Of a DNA stretch of 64,000 nucleotides, positions 35,952 through 48,705 are shown in pieces. Below the pieces are notes generated by a model. The model was given only the letters and a program-made list of their open reading frames with translations, made no database searches and had not been told where the DNA came from. The DNA lies in NCBI GenBank assembly GCA_012295275.1, contig CM022675.1, positions 8,802,693 to 8,866,692 of the forward strand. The letters are read 5' to 3'. The DNA comes from Chrysomallon squamiferum (lineage: Eukaryota > Mollusca > Gastropoda > Neomphalida > Peltospiridae). The translations under genes were made by a program, and so were the position numbers. Within the stretch, counting starts at the first letter, position 1. Each line of letters starts with the position of its first letter.

Positions 35952-38900
35952 TCCAACCCAAACATGCATACATTCTTTCACACTCTACTTCTCTCTCGTG
36001 TTAAAAACAAAACAAAAAAACAACTAAGAGTTTGTTGTTCAAAAAAATACCTCTTCTGGATATATTGTTCCACACTGAAAGCTGTTATAATTTAGCCTCA
36101 GGACGTGACCTTTCCACGTGTCAGGTATCCCATCATCCTTTAAAGGGGGGTCGGGTACTGGCACCGACTGACAACTGGAGATCCCTTGTTTATCGATCAC
36201 TGAAGCGAATCCAGAGAAAGTACCCACCGGGTTGACGTTGAAGATTATTTCCCTTGAGTTACATATGATTTGATCTGAGTAATAATAATAATATTAATAA
36301 CAACAGCAATAATAATAATAATGATAATTATAGTAGTAGTAGTAGTAGTAGTAATAGTAGTAGTAGTAATAGTAGTAGTAGTAGTAATAGTAGTTGTAGT
36401 AGTAGATGTAATATTAATAATAAATAAATAAATAATAATAGTATTAATAACAACAATAACAATAGCAACAACAACAATAATAATAATAATGACAACAATA
36501 AGCAACAGTAAACAATACAAATAACAACAACAAAAACAAAAAAAATAATTATAACGGTCGTGATGATAATGATGAAAAATAAAGAATAAAAACAATTTAT
36601 AAGATTTTAATATTAATTAATTACTCTAATATATTTTTTATTATTGTTGTTCTTGTTGTTGTTGCTATCGTGATATCCTTATCAATCTCATAACATTTTC
36701 CCATAAATAGTAAAATACAATGATTGATTTTTGATATGGTATGGTTGGAAATTGAAAAACTTCAATATATATATATATATATATATAAAACAACACCCTA
36801 ACATTCCATGTCATTTATAAACTTTCAGAAAGTTTGATTCTGTACGTCAGTGGAAGTAGCAGTCCCAAGCAATGGCCGCCATATTTCAACACTGTGACGT
36901 ATGTTTTACGTCATACCTGTTTAACTGGTACTTACAGCGTTTTTCTGAGCAGTCCGCTCCGTAGTAATCAACTGAGCATGCGCAAACTTCGCCGTTCGAT
37001 TTCTTGACACAAACACCGCCATTTTTGCACTTGAGAGATCTACATCCGGAGGAAATGATGTCAGCTGAAATTTGATTAAAACGGTAATTAATGATAATGA
37101 TGTAAAATATTTGATAGCATTATTGCTATTCTGCTAGTACTATCATTACTGCTACTATTACCATTGCTGTTACTATTTTTATACTACTGAAACTACTGTT
37201 CTACCACAAATGTCACTGCTGATGTCGCTCCTACCATCACTGCTACTACAACTTCAAGAACTACGGCTACTACCACTAATATTACTGCTGCTACTACTAC
37301 TACAACTACTAGTGCTGCATTTGCTTCGACTACTACTGCTACTACTACAACAACTATTTCATCTACTACTATTATTGCTATTTCTACAGATACTACTTTC
37401 ATGTCTTACTGGTAGTAGCAGTTTATAGTTACAGTAGTAGTAATAGTTGTAATAATGACAGTAGTAATAGTAATAGTTATAGTAGTAGTAGTAGTAGTAG
37501 TAGCAGTAATAAAAGTAGTAGTAGTAACAGTAGTAGAAGTAGTAGTAGTAGTAGAAGTAGTAGAAGTAGTAGTAGAAAAAAGTGGCAACGGTAATAGTAA
37601 CAGAAGTAGTAATAGTTATATTAGTAGCAGTAGAAGTAGTTGTGGTAGTGGTAGTAGTAATGAAATAGTAATGTTACTAATGGTGATAGTGATGGTAATA
37701 ATAATATTATTAATTGCAGTGATGGTAGTTGTACCGATTGTGGTTACAGTAGTAATAGAAATAACAGTAATGGTAAAATTGCTTGTGCATGCCTACTCTG
37801 CACGCAGCATTTGACCTCATTAAAGAGCACTGACCAGGATAAAAATAATCGTAATATCTTTTTTATGTACTAGCAATAGTTTTTTTTTATACAAAATAAC
37901 GCGCTTTTTTCTTTTTTTTTTCTTTTTTTTTATGATAACAAACAATACATTTTCTTTACTTGTTTTTTTTTTTTCTTCTTCTTTTTTTTAAAGTTGTTTT
38001 TTATATTCACAGCGGGTTTTTGGGTGTATTCGGTAACGCCCGAATGCGTTTATAGCAGAATAGTTTTAAAATTCGGACATCTCGCGGTGTCTCCCATTTG
38101 CGTTTATCTGATGCAATTTCCACCACGAGCACCGCATTCTTTCTTTTAAAGCACCCACTTAACAAATCGCGGAAAGCGACGGGAGAGGTGTTGTAGGGTG
38201 TTTTGGGGGGGGGATTTTGGTGGGGGGTATTTGTTTTTTGTTTGTTTGTTTGTTGTTGTTGTTGTTTTGTGCGCTGGTATTGTTTGTTTTCTTTTTCTTT
38301 TTACCTCTTTTCATTTTATTATTACGTTTTTTTTTTTGTTGTTTTTTTCTTGCATTCTCCTAAGTTTTACGAGGTCTGTTAAATTCTGTATTTTTGTTCA
38401 CCTGAATTTATGTTCTTTCTGTCCTTCATTCATTCTTTCGTTCGTTCTTTCTTTCTGTATTTATTTATTTTATATATATATATATACTTATTCATATACA
38501 TACTCAATACTACTACTACTACTACTAATAATAATAATAGAAGGAATAGTGTTGATGATGACGATAGTGTTGATGTTGATAATAATAATAATAATAATAA
38601 AAACAGAAGAAAACAAAAAACAAGACTATGTACCTTTAACAATGGAGCAGTCGTCGCCTTGCAGATGCGACGGACACGTGCAGGTGCCGTTGTCGTTGCA
38701 CTTTACTGACGGTGGACAATTCTGACCCACTCTCAAACAGTGAAATGGTCCAGATTCTGAAAAAAATATAAAAATAAATAAATAAAAATAAATAATAATA
38801 ACAACAAGAACAATAATAATAATTTTAATAATAACAACAACAACAACAATAATAATAATTTAATAATAATAATAATAATAATAATGATAATAATAATAAT

Positions 38901-41020
38901 AGTAATAATAATAATAATCGATTAACGTTAAAAAGATGACTCCTAGTCTTTCGACACCAAAGCTTCTCCATATCATTTATAAACGACATAAATGTTCAGG
39001 CATGCTTGTTATGGGCAGAATCTATACCTTGGCCAGAGAGCTGTGACTAGGATAGATTTTACTGAGTAGTAGACAGACATGCAAATTTTGTGTTCATATT
39101 AGCAGTTATAAGCTGTACACAGGACTGAAATAAACCAGAGAGAGAGAGCACTGGCTGGAACGAGAGAAATTCCTTTGATAGTACTGAACAGAAATGATTT
39201 ATTTTATTGATAAATAGACAGACAGACAGACAGACATAGATAGATAGAGAGATAGGTAGGTAGGTAGGTAGGTAGGTAGGTAGACAGAGAGTCAGAAATA
39301 TAGATAAGTGGATAGATGGATGGTGGGATCGACGGATGGGTGAATGAGCTAATGGTATATGGAATAACAGAATGATGAAGTGATGGATGGAGGGATGGAT
39401 GGACGGATAGGTGGCTGACTAGATGTGTGGAGGACAGATACACAAAGAGACAATCAGACACACAGGTAGGTAGATATTCAGAATTTGTAAAACAGGATAT
39501 GAGTCGTATGGTATAATTTCAAAAGACTTTTGTATTTACGAACAGTAATAATGACATTTAATATCACATTTCTCTATTCGACTCTGTGTCGCAGTGAATG
39601 CAGCTGAACAAATGCTATTAAAAAAAAGCAATAAAGAGACGCACTGTCTATTGAGACCACTCCCTAAATCCGTGCTTCAAGATTTTACCACTTTACTTCT
39701 CCTCTGGTTCTGAAGTCATGCATGGTTTAAAGTGCTCGTATTGCAGTTCTGCATCAGTGAAATTTTTCGACTCTTTTTTTTTTTTTTTTTTTTTTACTCT
39801 ATCGTTATTACGTGAAAGACGTTTTTGAATAACTTATACAAATAAAAAAAAAATAATAATAATAATAATAAAATAAATGGTGTCAAATGGTGCAAACGTG
39901 ATGTTGATATTCTCAACACGTATTATGTTTCGTTATTTTTTTTTATTTATTATTTTTTTTTTTTTTTCGAGGTCGTACTGAGGCCCGAATCAAGGAAGCA
40001 AACGAGAACGTGCGGAACCCCTCCTGCTTATTTTATAACTTTTATTTTCAATTCAAAGTATCCTCACGTGGTCGCAAAAAAAAAAAAAAACTGTTTTCAG
40101 TTATTTATCAGACATTACTGTATATGCAAAGGAAGTGCAGAGTAGACTGCAATAATACACTGAATATGAAATTTATTCAGTAGAGCAGAAGAAATATAAT
40201 TTAGTTTTAATTATATACATATATACATACATATATATTGATATATCTGTGTATATATGTGTGTATATATGTATGTGTGTGTGTGTGTGTATTTAGTATT
40301 ATTATTGTCAAATACTTTTTTTTTTTTTTTTTTTTTTTTTAGAAATATTAGTCTTACGGCCACTATTTAAGTATTATTATTATATATATTATTTACGTGT
40401 ATATTATTTATGTATATATTATACTAATATATCTTATGAGTCTGATCAGCTGACTTGGGATAGACGACAACACTATTTTATGTAAATGAGGCATTAGGTC
40501 ACGTGTTTTATTGTCATGTGACACGTTGGTAAAAAGTACGATTCATTTTATTTGTTCATTACGTAACTATTCAGAACAGAAAGCTAAGGTTACAGTTAGT
40601 TTTTTTATACAATTCATTATGTCACTATGGACACCCACGCGATCTTTAGAAGGGATAGTGTTACTACAGGTATTCGTTAAACTGAATGCCTTACGATAGT
40701 ATTTCTCAGACTTTTTGTATTCATGGAATCCTTGTAGATTTTATTTATTTACTTGTCAACTGCTTATTTTTTTTATTGTAGAGGCATATATGTCGATTTC
40801 AGACATAATAAAAATAAAAACAAAGTCCGAAATAAATTAATTAATTAATTAATATCTTAAGTTATGATTTCAGAAAAAAAAATTATATCCATAAACCGTT
40901 GTAGATTATGCTTTGAAAATTAAAATATTTAAAAATTCATGACTGTAACTCATATACTCTTTTTGAAATGATGCTAATACCCTTTGTATAATTATTAATT
41001 TCTATAACAGATATTATTTA

Positions 41021-41064
<44 letters not shown>

Positions 41065-42019
41065 ATATTTTATGAGTTTAACATTATGAGTTTAGCAGGA
41101 GTGAGACGCCACAAGACACAAGATCGATCCTTCGTACATCCATGTGAACAACTCAACTCAAAAGAGATTAAAAATGCATGGAGTAGATTGTTATATGTAA
41201 CATTTAACTTTCTTTGTTAAACTATCCTGCCTGTATATTCGCCCGCAAGACATGGTGACGGTTACATTAAGGTGATTGTTCAAATTTCTTTTTATATATA
41301 TATATATATATATACAGCGTAAATAAAAGTTCTTTTCTGAACAACACGCGCTGTCATGATAACCGAAAAGGCAGACGTGAAGAAAAGCCATTGACGTTTT
41401 TAAACTGAAACTGACAAAAACATGTTTTTATCCCATCTTATGATCCATTAAATTCAAATCAGCAAAGTAAACAGTGACTCTGCACATCGAAACTAGTCTT
41501 ACGTCTCAGTAATTACGTTCGAGTTGTCAGTGAAAACTGACAATCTATCGTAATTATTGGATTTTAAATTTTGATTATTAAATATTCACTTAAAACCTAT
41601 AACAAAAAAATAAATTAAATTAAATTAAAAAAATAATAATGAATTTATAATGCTCAAGAAAGTATGTAAAGAATTTTTTTTCCTGAATTCCAGAATGTAA
41701 AAAATACAGTCAAGTTTACTCCGAATTTGTCAAGATTATGGTTATTCATTTTGACATTTCTTTGCAGCAACAAAACCTACGGAGATGGATGTGATTTCAA
41801 AATGAAGCAGACGACATAAGGAAAATGACGATTTGTATAACTCAATACATCAAAAATGCAGCTTAATTCATGATTTCATGTGTCCAGTCCCAAATATTAT
41901 TTATTAAATTGTAAAATACCGTTACAGATATGTGACTGATAATGAATGTTATAACCTTCTTTCAAACGATTCTAGAGTCTAAAAAATGAGCTGCATGGTA
42001 TAACTTTTAAGAAGGATGA

Positions 42020-42056
<37 letters not shown>

Positions 42057-42297
42057 AACATAATCAAATAAATTAATTAATTAATTTTAATAAAAACCAA
42101 ATAAATAAATAAAGCCATCAGCTAAAAACGTAAGTGAAAAATCGGTGATTTGTGTTCTGATCAAGTATACAGTGTTATACAAAGATGAACGAGTTATAAT
42201 AATAACAATAACAATAACAGCAGCAGCAACAACAAGAACAACAACAAATATAACATTGATAACGACAACAACGATGATAATTTCAAAAATAATTTTA

Positions 42298-42334
<37 letters not shown>

Positions 42335-43176
42335 TTTATTGTTATTATTGTTGTTGTTGTTGTTATTATTATTGATAATAATAAAAATGTAGCATATATA
42401 AAATAATACAAGTATTAGTAACATTAGTAGTAGTAGTAGTAGTAACAACATTGTTAGTACTAACAATTAATAGTAATACTTGCACTATTAAAAATTAACA
42501 GTAGTAGTAGTAATAAACTGTAACAGTAGTAATACTAATAGCGACAGCATCGTCATTAGTAAACAGTATTATTATTACTGCTTGAAGTAGTAATAGCAGT
42601 AGTTGTAACAGCAGCAGTAGTAGCGTTAGGATCAGTGTACAGTAAATAACAATACTGCTTTTAATAGTAATAATAATAGCAGAAGCTATAACAGTAGTAG
42701 CAACAGCAGTATTCAGCAGAAATAGAAATAGCATCGATAGCAATTTATTCTTAATACATATATTGCATTTGATAGTCGTAGTTGTAGTAGAATTAATTCT
42801 GGTGATGATGATGGTGATGATGGTGATGATGGTGGCTGTAATGGTGGTGTACAAAATTAATATTAACATATATCAGTAAATGAAAAAGTAATAGTTAAAG
42901 TATTGGTAGTAATAGGATAAGTAGTTGTTGTCGTAGTCGTTATTGTTGCCGCTGTTGTCGTTGTTGCTGTCACTCTAGTTGTTTTGTGTTGCTGTTATCG
43001 TCACTATAATTGTTGTCTTTGCTACTGTCGTTTCTGTTGTTGTTTTTGTTGTTGTCGTCGTCATTACTGTCGTGGTAGTCGCCGCATTTCGTCGTTGTCG
43101 CTGACGTTGTTTTAAATATGTTTTACTTACCTGTCGTTTCCAAGATTAGAAGAAACAGCATCACAGTCAACATCAT
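33232..43176 (-). CDS. Secreted/surface protein: signal peptide, two EGF domains, ZP-N-like module, C-terminal hydrophobic anchor
   Basis: Six coding exons give 258 residues. Residues 1-15 (MMLTVMLFLLILETT) are a signal peptide. EGF1 spans Cys22-Cys52 and EGF2 Cys64-Cys95, each with six cysteines in C-C-C-C-x-C-C order. Residues 101-219 carry four cysteines (104, 134, 167, 205) in contexts IIC, SSC, FQCG and GSCYL that resemble a ZP-N half-domain. A Thr/Pro linker (224-230) leads to a hydrophobic stretch at about 240-253 and a five-residue tail, consistent with a GPI signal or a membrane anchor. No ZP-C half or furin-like site is present. Signal and EGF exons are all phase 1-1. The nearest named families are ZP/cuticlin-like proteins of invertebrates; the exact role is unknown. 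Confidence 0.85.
33966..34080. repeat. (CTA)n then (AAT)n/(GTA)n trinucleotide array
   Basis: About 16 CTA units are followed by AAT units and a short GTA block, inside intron 5 of the EGF/ZP-N gene. Other parts of this intron are AT-rich with no exon. Confidence 0.93.
34460..34596 (-). CDS. EGF/ZP-N gene, exon 5 (ZP-N end)
   Basis: Acceptor CTGCAG|A, donor GTAAA|GTAAGT. Encodes TNNTYVYKQTVSVQFRKQIQ to LFEGSCYLQKFVTVESGFF. NNT is a likely N-glycosylation site; Cys205 would complete the ZP-N disulfides. Confidence 0.86.
34600..35755. other. Intron 4 of the EGF/ZP-N gene, unique AT-rich part
   Basis: TTTG, TTG and AAAT simple repeats (34600-34990) are followed by AT-rich sequence without recognisable exons or repeats up to the AT tract at 35756. 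Confidence 0.45.
35756..35948. repeat. (AT)n and (CT)n tracts
   Basis: About 80 bp of pure TA dinucleotide, a 37-bp spacer, then about 70 bp of CT, in intron 4 of the EGF/ZP-N gene. Confidence 0.97.
36051..36274 (-). CDS. EGF/ZP-N gene, exon 4 (ZP-N first part)
   Basis: Acceptor CTCAG|A, donor GAAGAG|GTATTT, phase 0. Encodes QIICNSREIIFNVNPVGTFS to HVLRLNYNSFQCGTIYPEE with three of the four ZP-N-like cysteines. Confidence 0.88.
36283..36560. repeat. (AAT/AGT/AAC)n arrays next to EGF/ZP-N exon 4 acceptor
   Basis: AAT, AGT and AAC units begin nine bases from the exon 4 acceptor at 36275. Confidence 0.92.
36936..37064 (-). CDS. EGF/ZP-N gene, exon 3 (EGF2)
   Basis: Acceptor TTTCAG|C, donor CGCT|GTAAGT, phase 1-1. 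Encodes GCRSLKCKNGGVCVKKSNGE and VCACSVDYYGADCSEKR, a canonical EGF repeat. Confidence 0.93.
37120..37790. repeat. (ACT)n block followed by (AGT)n block, opposite strand polarity
   Basis: ACT/CTA-type triplets (about 37130-37395) switch to AGT/GTA-type triplets (about 37430-37770) in intron 2 of the EGF/ZP-N gene, so the halves are partly complementary. Confidence 0.9.
38634..38756 (-). CDS. EGF/ZP-N gene, exon 2 (EGF1)
   Basis: Acceptor TTCAG|A, donor AAAG|GTACAT, phase 1-1. Encodes SGPFHCLRVGQNC, KCNDNGTCTCPSHLQGDDC and SIVK. Confidence 0.9.
38765..38925. repeat. (AAT/AAC)n array in EGF/ZP-N intron 1
   Basis: AAT and AAC units start about nine bases from the exon 2 acceptor. Confidence 0.9.
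39215..39480. repeat. (GACA), (GGTA) and (GGAT)n tetranucleotides
   Basis: Blocks of GACA, GATA, GGTA and GGAT/GGAC variants, about 260 bp, in intron 1 of the EGF/ZP-N gene. Confidence 0.9.
39485..42180. other. Intron 1 of the EGF/ZP-N gene, no exon
   Basis: AT-rich sequence with (TG)n at 41023-41062, (TA)n near 41297-41315 and (AAAT)n at 42026-42056. No coding signal. Confidence 0.5.
42195..43080. repeat. Trinucleotide-rich stretch (AAC, TTA, AGT, TGG, GTC, TTG)
   Basis: Successive arrays of different triplets run up to about 45 bases from the signal-peptide exon donor. Confidence 0.88.
43131..43176 (-). CDS. EGF/ZP-N gene, exon 1 (signal peptide)
   Basis: ATG at 43176-43174 (a second ATG follows at once); MMLTVMLFLLILETT; donor ACAG|GTAAGT, phase 1. 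The exon itself begins after CTTTCAG at 43194, so at least one 5' UTR intron lies upstream. Confidence 0.82.
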
Positions 43177-43689
43177 CTTCAGCGGCTGATGAACTGAAAG
43201 GTAAAAATATAATACAGCCTGAAATAAACCAGTAATTTAATATTAAAAGGAAGAAGAAAAAACAAAATTATGCTTTCGTAAAAAAAAAAAAAAAAAAAAA
43301 GTGTTTCGGTCTGTTTGTCACGCGCCCTAAGGGGGGGGGGTTAAATACAGAGAAAGAATAGAGTTAGGGCGAAGATAATAGAAAAACGAAAATAAAATAA
43401 AAGACAGAAAGATGGGGTAGGTGTTTGAAATAAAGAAACGAAATAAAATACTTTAAAAATATATAATAAATTTTAAAAATGACAGGGACTGAAGAAAAGG
43501 AGAATACAGAAAAGAATGGATTGAAAGAACAAAGAAACAGAGAGGAAGAAAGACTTCAATACAAACAAAACTGAAGGGTATTGAAAGGAAAGAAGAACCT
43601 AAGAAAGAATAAAAAAATAAAATAAAAATAAAGATAAAAATAAACAAAGAATGAATTAAACGTCGAAAGTAACTAAATTAGATTTAAGT

Positions 43690-43825
43690 ATAATAATAAT
43701 AATAATAATAATGATAATTATTAATAATTATTATGATGATGATGATGATGATCATTATTATAATTATTATTATTATTATTATTATATCATCTTCATCATC
43801 ATTATTATTATTATTATTATGATAA
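43690..43825. repeat. (AAT), (GAT) and (TTA) arrays forming an imperfect palindrome
   Basis: AAT then ATGATG on the left mirrors TTA with CATCAT on the right around 43745-43790. Confidence 0.8.
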
Positions 43826-43829
43826 ATGA

Positions 43830-45527
43830 ATGAGTAATTACCTCTCCTATAACTAGATTTTTCTAGTTGTAGAGAGAGAAAAAAAAAATATAATAATAAT
43901 AAAAAAAAAAAAAAAATTGAAAAAAATGCTTTATAGCTCTATGTTAATAGAAAGGTTTCAGGATGTTGAGATGTTCTGTGAGTCATCGGATCGTATCTTC
44001 CTGGAGTCTTACAAGAACACTGGGTATTGTTATTTTCGCTTTACATTGCCTTATCAAAACTTTTTACCTGCCTGAATAAACGAGTAGGGTGATAATATTT
44101 GTTACCGCAGAGTTTTGTAATATAAAAAATCTTTTGGATTGTTTTTTTTTTTTTTTTTTTTTTTATGATAATAAATAATAATAATATTATATATAGCACA
44201 TTTTTATCTTATTTTTATTAGTTTTATTATTATTATTATTATTTATATATAGATATAGATATAGATATAGATATTGATGTAGATATAGATTAAGGTACTT
44301 TTTTTATTATTATTATTTTGTTATTTATTTATTGTTAAAGTTTTAAAACATTTTTCTAACTTTATTTTATTACTATATATATTTTTGTTTTTTTTTAATT
44401 TTAAACATTTCTTTTTATATTTAATTCCTTCCTTTTTCGATCCTTCTTTCTAAAACTTTTATCTCTTTTCCCCCACCTCCGCTAATTTCTTCCTTTTTCT
44501 TTCATTCTTTCTTTTTCCTCTGTCTTTCGCAGTTCATCATTTTCTTACTTTCGTTAATTTTTCTTATATTATTTATTTATTTGGTTCTGTTATCTTTCTT
44601 TTCCTATATGACCCTTCACATTATTTGACAAATGACGTCATAAAACTGACTTTAAGCTTGTTTTGAAAAGTGTCTTAGATATGTAATAATTTTTTTATCT
44701 TATGATTTTCACGGAAGTTACTATGTAATATCTTATTACTGTCTCCAGGAAAAAACAAAATCATGAATTTAAAGTCAAAGATTCTTTAGAATTACATTTC
44801 TGAATCTAGTAATTTCCTTCCGAGTTCGCAGTGAAAAGTCTCTTGCTGTTATGATTTTGAAGTTTTGACATTTCGAATGAAAACATACATACGATAATAT
44901 AAACACTTTCAAAAACAGTAACACACAGTCACACGCACAGTCATACGCACACACTCACACATATGTATATACACACTCACGTAGACGTATACACACTAAT
45001 GCAAAGATACAGTAACATGTTAACACAGACAATAACACATACCCATAAAAACACATAAACACACGCACGCACATATATATTCACACACATACGTACAATC
45101 ACACACATAGAGGCACACAACACACTTACGCACACATACACACACATATAAACACACAAAAACACACGTATTTGCATTTGTACACATATAAATACAATCG
45201 TACAATCATAAATTTCTCCGCATTTACTTAGGTTTTTACTTTAATAATTCTTTTACTTTTAAGCCATTATCTTAATTTACAGCTTAACAACACAGTCGGT
45301 TTGTCTGTCTTATGGTTTTCATAAGAATAATGGTTTACTTAAAAACAGAAAGAGTAAAATAAAAACGCCAGCTTTCAAATAAAAATCTTTTTACAAAATC
45401 AGATAAACACGCCTAACGTCATATTATTATCTTCATGAACGTGTTATTATTTTTAGCGTATACATAATAAATTATCTTTACTGACGTAGCATATAATTAC
45501 TGTCGTCTTCTTTTTTACTCTAGTGAC

Positions 45528-45587
<60 letters not shown>

Positions 45588-45613
45588 CATCATTATTATT
45601 ATTATTATTATTA

Positions 45614-45651
<38 letters not shown>

Positions 45652-46732
45652 GTTGTTGTTGTTGTTGCTGTGTCATGACTTCGTATTATTATTTACATTG
45701 ACATATTATTATTGACGTCGTATTGTTACATATTGATTTGACATATTAATAAATACGTACATACGTATTATTATTTATTATCTACATCGACATATTATTA
45801 TACGTAAACACATACATACATACATATATACATACATACACATACAAAATGTACATATACATACATTCGGACGTACTCACATACAATCTGACAAATATAC
45901 ACTCACCTATACACATATACAAACACCTACACATTACATATAAATAATATATTCCATTCTTGTTTATATTATATTATACAATCAGGGTTATGGATTAATA
46001 AAAATAACATATAAAACAATATACATTTCTAATAGGTATATCATTTTACGTAATAAATTTGTTATTAGATATTAATATGGGCAAAATATATAGTTTATAA
46101 TTTAATATCGTAATATTTATTTCATTTTTAAAATATTAGTGATACACAACTGAAAATTAATTTTATTTTTATTTTATTTTTTGCTTCTTTCATTATTCGT
46201 TTTATTTGTTTATTTATTCATTCATTCGTTCATTCATTCGTTATTTTTCGTTTCCACGTTTAGCTGATTCTTTCTTTCTCTCTTTCTTTCTTTTCCCTTT
46301 TATTTTCTTATATAATTTTTTTTCTTTTTTGTTTTGTAAAGCACATGTACTTTTATTTTCTTTCCTTGTTTCTTTATTCGTTTTATTTTATTTATTTATT
46401 TATTTATTTGTTGTTTTTTCTTTGTTTAACTTGTTTATTTAGATTAATGGTTTAGTGTATGTATATTATCAAACACGATTAATACTACAACTACCTCTGC
46501 TATTAGTGTACAACCACTACGGCTTGAATGCATATTACTACAATTATAACGACTGCTACTATTACCACTATTATTTGCAGTTATAAATAATAAATTAATA
46601 GATGTTTAGAAATGTTTTCTGCTTCAGTCTGCTACACACACGAACACACACGCACAACATATGTACGTGTGTGTGTGTCTATGTACGTAAGTATGTTTTA
46701 TGTGTGTGTGTGTGTGTTTGTGTATGTATATA

Positions 46733-46817
<85 letters not shown>

Positions 46818-46860
46818 AAATCGTTATTTTCTTCGAACTATAAGAGAAAACATTTTTATT
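43830..46860. other. Repeat-rich upstream region of the EGF/ZP-N gene, no coding exon
   Basis: Contains (CACA/CATA)n at 44920-45185, (TTA)n at 45533-45660, (CATA)n near 45805-45860, (TTTA/CATT)n near 46195-46245 and (GA)n at 46735-46815. No conserved coding signal. Confidence 0.5.
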
Positions 46861-46867
46861 GTCTTAC

Positions 46868-46890
46868 CTGTAACTACAGTGTGACGTTTG
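46868..46890 (-). other. Possible 5' UTR exon of the EGF/ZP-N gene
   Basis: On the minus strand a 23-nt segment lies between CTTCAG and a strong donor TTACAG|GTAAGA (exon end 46868). The true exon may instead extend further upstream to a TSS. Only splice-site quality supports it. Confidence 0.2.
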
Positions 46891-47014
46891 CTGAAGTAAG
46901 AAAGGAAAACACGTCAACAAGGCAGAAATTCCCCACACAACGAAAACAGACAAGTGGTACAGAACAAGTATTACAAAACACGAACTTCAAATAAATACCT
47001 TTCGGAATAGTCCG

Positions 47015-47310
47015 TTGTATTTCACTGGAGTTTCAAAACACTTGTGTTTCAGTACTGCTTCACAATACAGACAGAATGTTGCTGTGTTTCTCTACACGAA
47101 TAAAAGGACAAAAAAAAAAACTGGAGTTTCAAAATGTCGACAAAACACAGCTGTTTTTTTTTTTTTTTTTTTTCAGTATTATTTCAGAAAGAATGTTATT
47201 GTGTTTCCCAATATACATATACACACACACACCAAAAAAAAAAAAAAATGGAGTTTAAAAATCACGACATAACACCAGAGAAAATGTTGCTGTGTTTCTG
47301 AACACTGTTA
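47015..47310. repeat. Three diverged ~110-130-bp tandem units
   Basis: Each unit has GGAGTTTnAAAA, a variable middle, then AGAATGTTnnTGTGTTTC. Starts are near 47029, 47123 and 47248. Confidence 0.7.
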
Positions 47311-47854
47311 AAAATATCTTTCTTTTTCACACAAAATAACGTTATTTTTTAAATAAAATGGCGTTGTTTCTCCTCTTTTCGATTCGACCTCTTTTTCCCC
47401 TCAAACAAAATATCTTTGAATTTCATTATCGTTTTTTGCTGTCACAGTCCTCGTCACGGGCCGATAACTCCAACTTACAAAACAATGTCGTTTTTAAGTT
47501 CTTAGTCTAGACCCGGAACGTGGTCATGCTCTGAAAATTACGAATTATTATTATTTTTTTTTATTTCTTTTCACTTGTCTCCAGGCTTTTCTTCTGAATT
47601 TAGTGTATACTGTCATGTCGCCTCAGATATTCCTGACCTGTGTTTATGATATCGATGCTGTTTGCTTATGGATGGTGCCGAATTAAAGAACTGAGCTAGA
47701 ATACGTTTAACAAAAAAAAAAAAAAAATTAATTAGCATATCCTTATCCCATCAGAAGCAAAATTTCGTTTGTCATTTTTACCTACTCAGTGAAAGTAGAA
47801 TACCACTGAAATGACGATATGTTATGGTTGTTACGTAATGCGAATTATACTCTG

Positions 47855-48200
47855 TTATGTGATGCGTGTTTATGATGTTACGTGAGGCGTGTTTTATGAT
47901 GTTACGTGAGGCGTGTTTTATGATGTTACGTGAGGCGTGTTTTATGTTCTGTTATGGCGAGGCGTATTTTATGTTACGTGATGTGTATTTTATGTTACGT
48001 CATGTGTATTTTATGTTACGTCATATGTATTTTATGATGTTACGTGAGACGTATTTTATGTTCTGTTATGGTGATGCGTATTTTATGTTACGTGATGCGT
48101 GTTTTATGTTACGTCATGCGTATTTTACGATGTTTCGTGAGGCGTACGTTATGTTCTGTTATGGCGAGGTGTGTTTTGTGTTCTGTTATATTATGAGTGT
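47855..48200. repeat. ~24-bp minisatellite with TTATGNTACGTGAGGCGTGT unit
   Basis: At least 14 copies of 20-30 bp contain TTACGTGA/TTACGTCA cores. The frame MMLREACF repeated across it is a repeat artefact. Decayed copies recur to about 49060 and 49240. Confidence 0.9.
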
Positions 48201-48705
48201 TTCATAAAAAGAGTTCTTAAATAAATGGATTATTGTCAGTAACTTTACAAGCCCGATTAACCAATAATATGACATTGCTGCTACATTACGCACTACATGT
48301 CTGTCTGGACGCTGATTTGAAAATGTCTGTGATGTCGCTGTCGTATGTGTAACAGCAGTATGTATGTTGTGTCGCTGTAAATGTTTAGACTATTGTTGAT
48401 GTTGTTTTATACGGGGTGTGTCTGTATATATAATGGTATCATTTTCATTTGTGCGCTTATTTTACGCTATGCGTTCTTACATGTTGAATCTTATCTAATG
48501 TGTATTTTAACGTTGTTTCGTTGCATAATGTGTATCTTGTTATTCAGTTTCGTAATGTTGATTTGCTCTGTTTCGTGATGCGTGTTTTATGTCTGTTCTG
48601 TTATCCTGGGGCGTTGGCTTTTCTGATGAGGGGTGTCTATGACAAAAAGGGCATCGTAACATTATGACAAAAAGACACTACTGAAAAATTACACATGGTT
48701 TAGAT

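Noticed and set aside
37193-37814. Val/Ile/Leu/Ser-rich frames in the EGF/ZP-N intron
   Set aside because: Translations of the ACT/AGT triplet arrays.
47866-48207. 113-residue frame with repeated MMLREACF
   Set aside because: It is a minisatellite whose unit is near a multiple of three; the frame breaks in diverged units and has no other protein-like feature.
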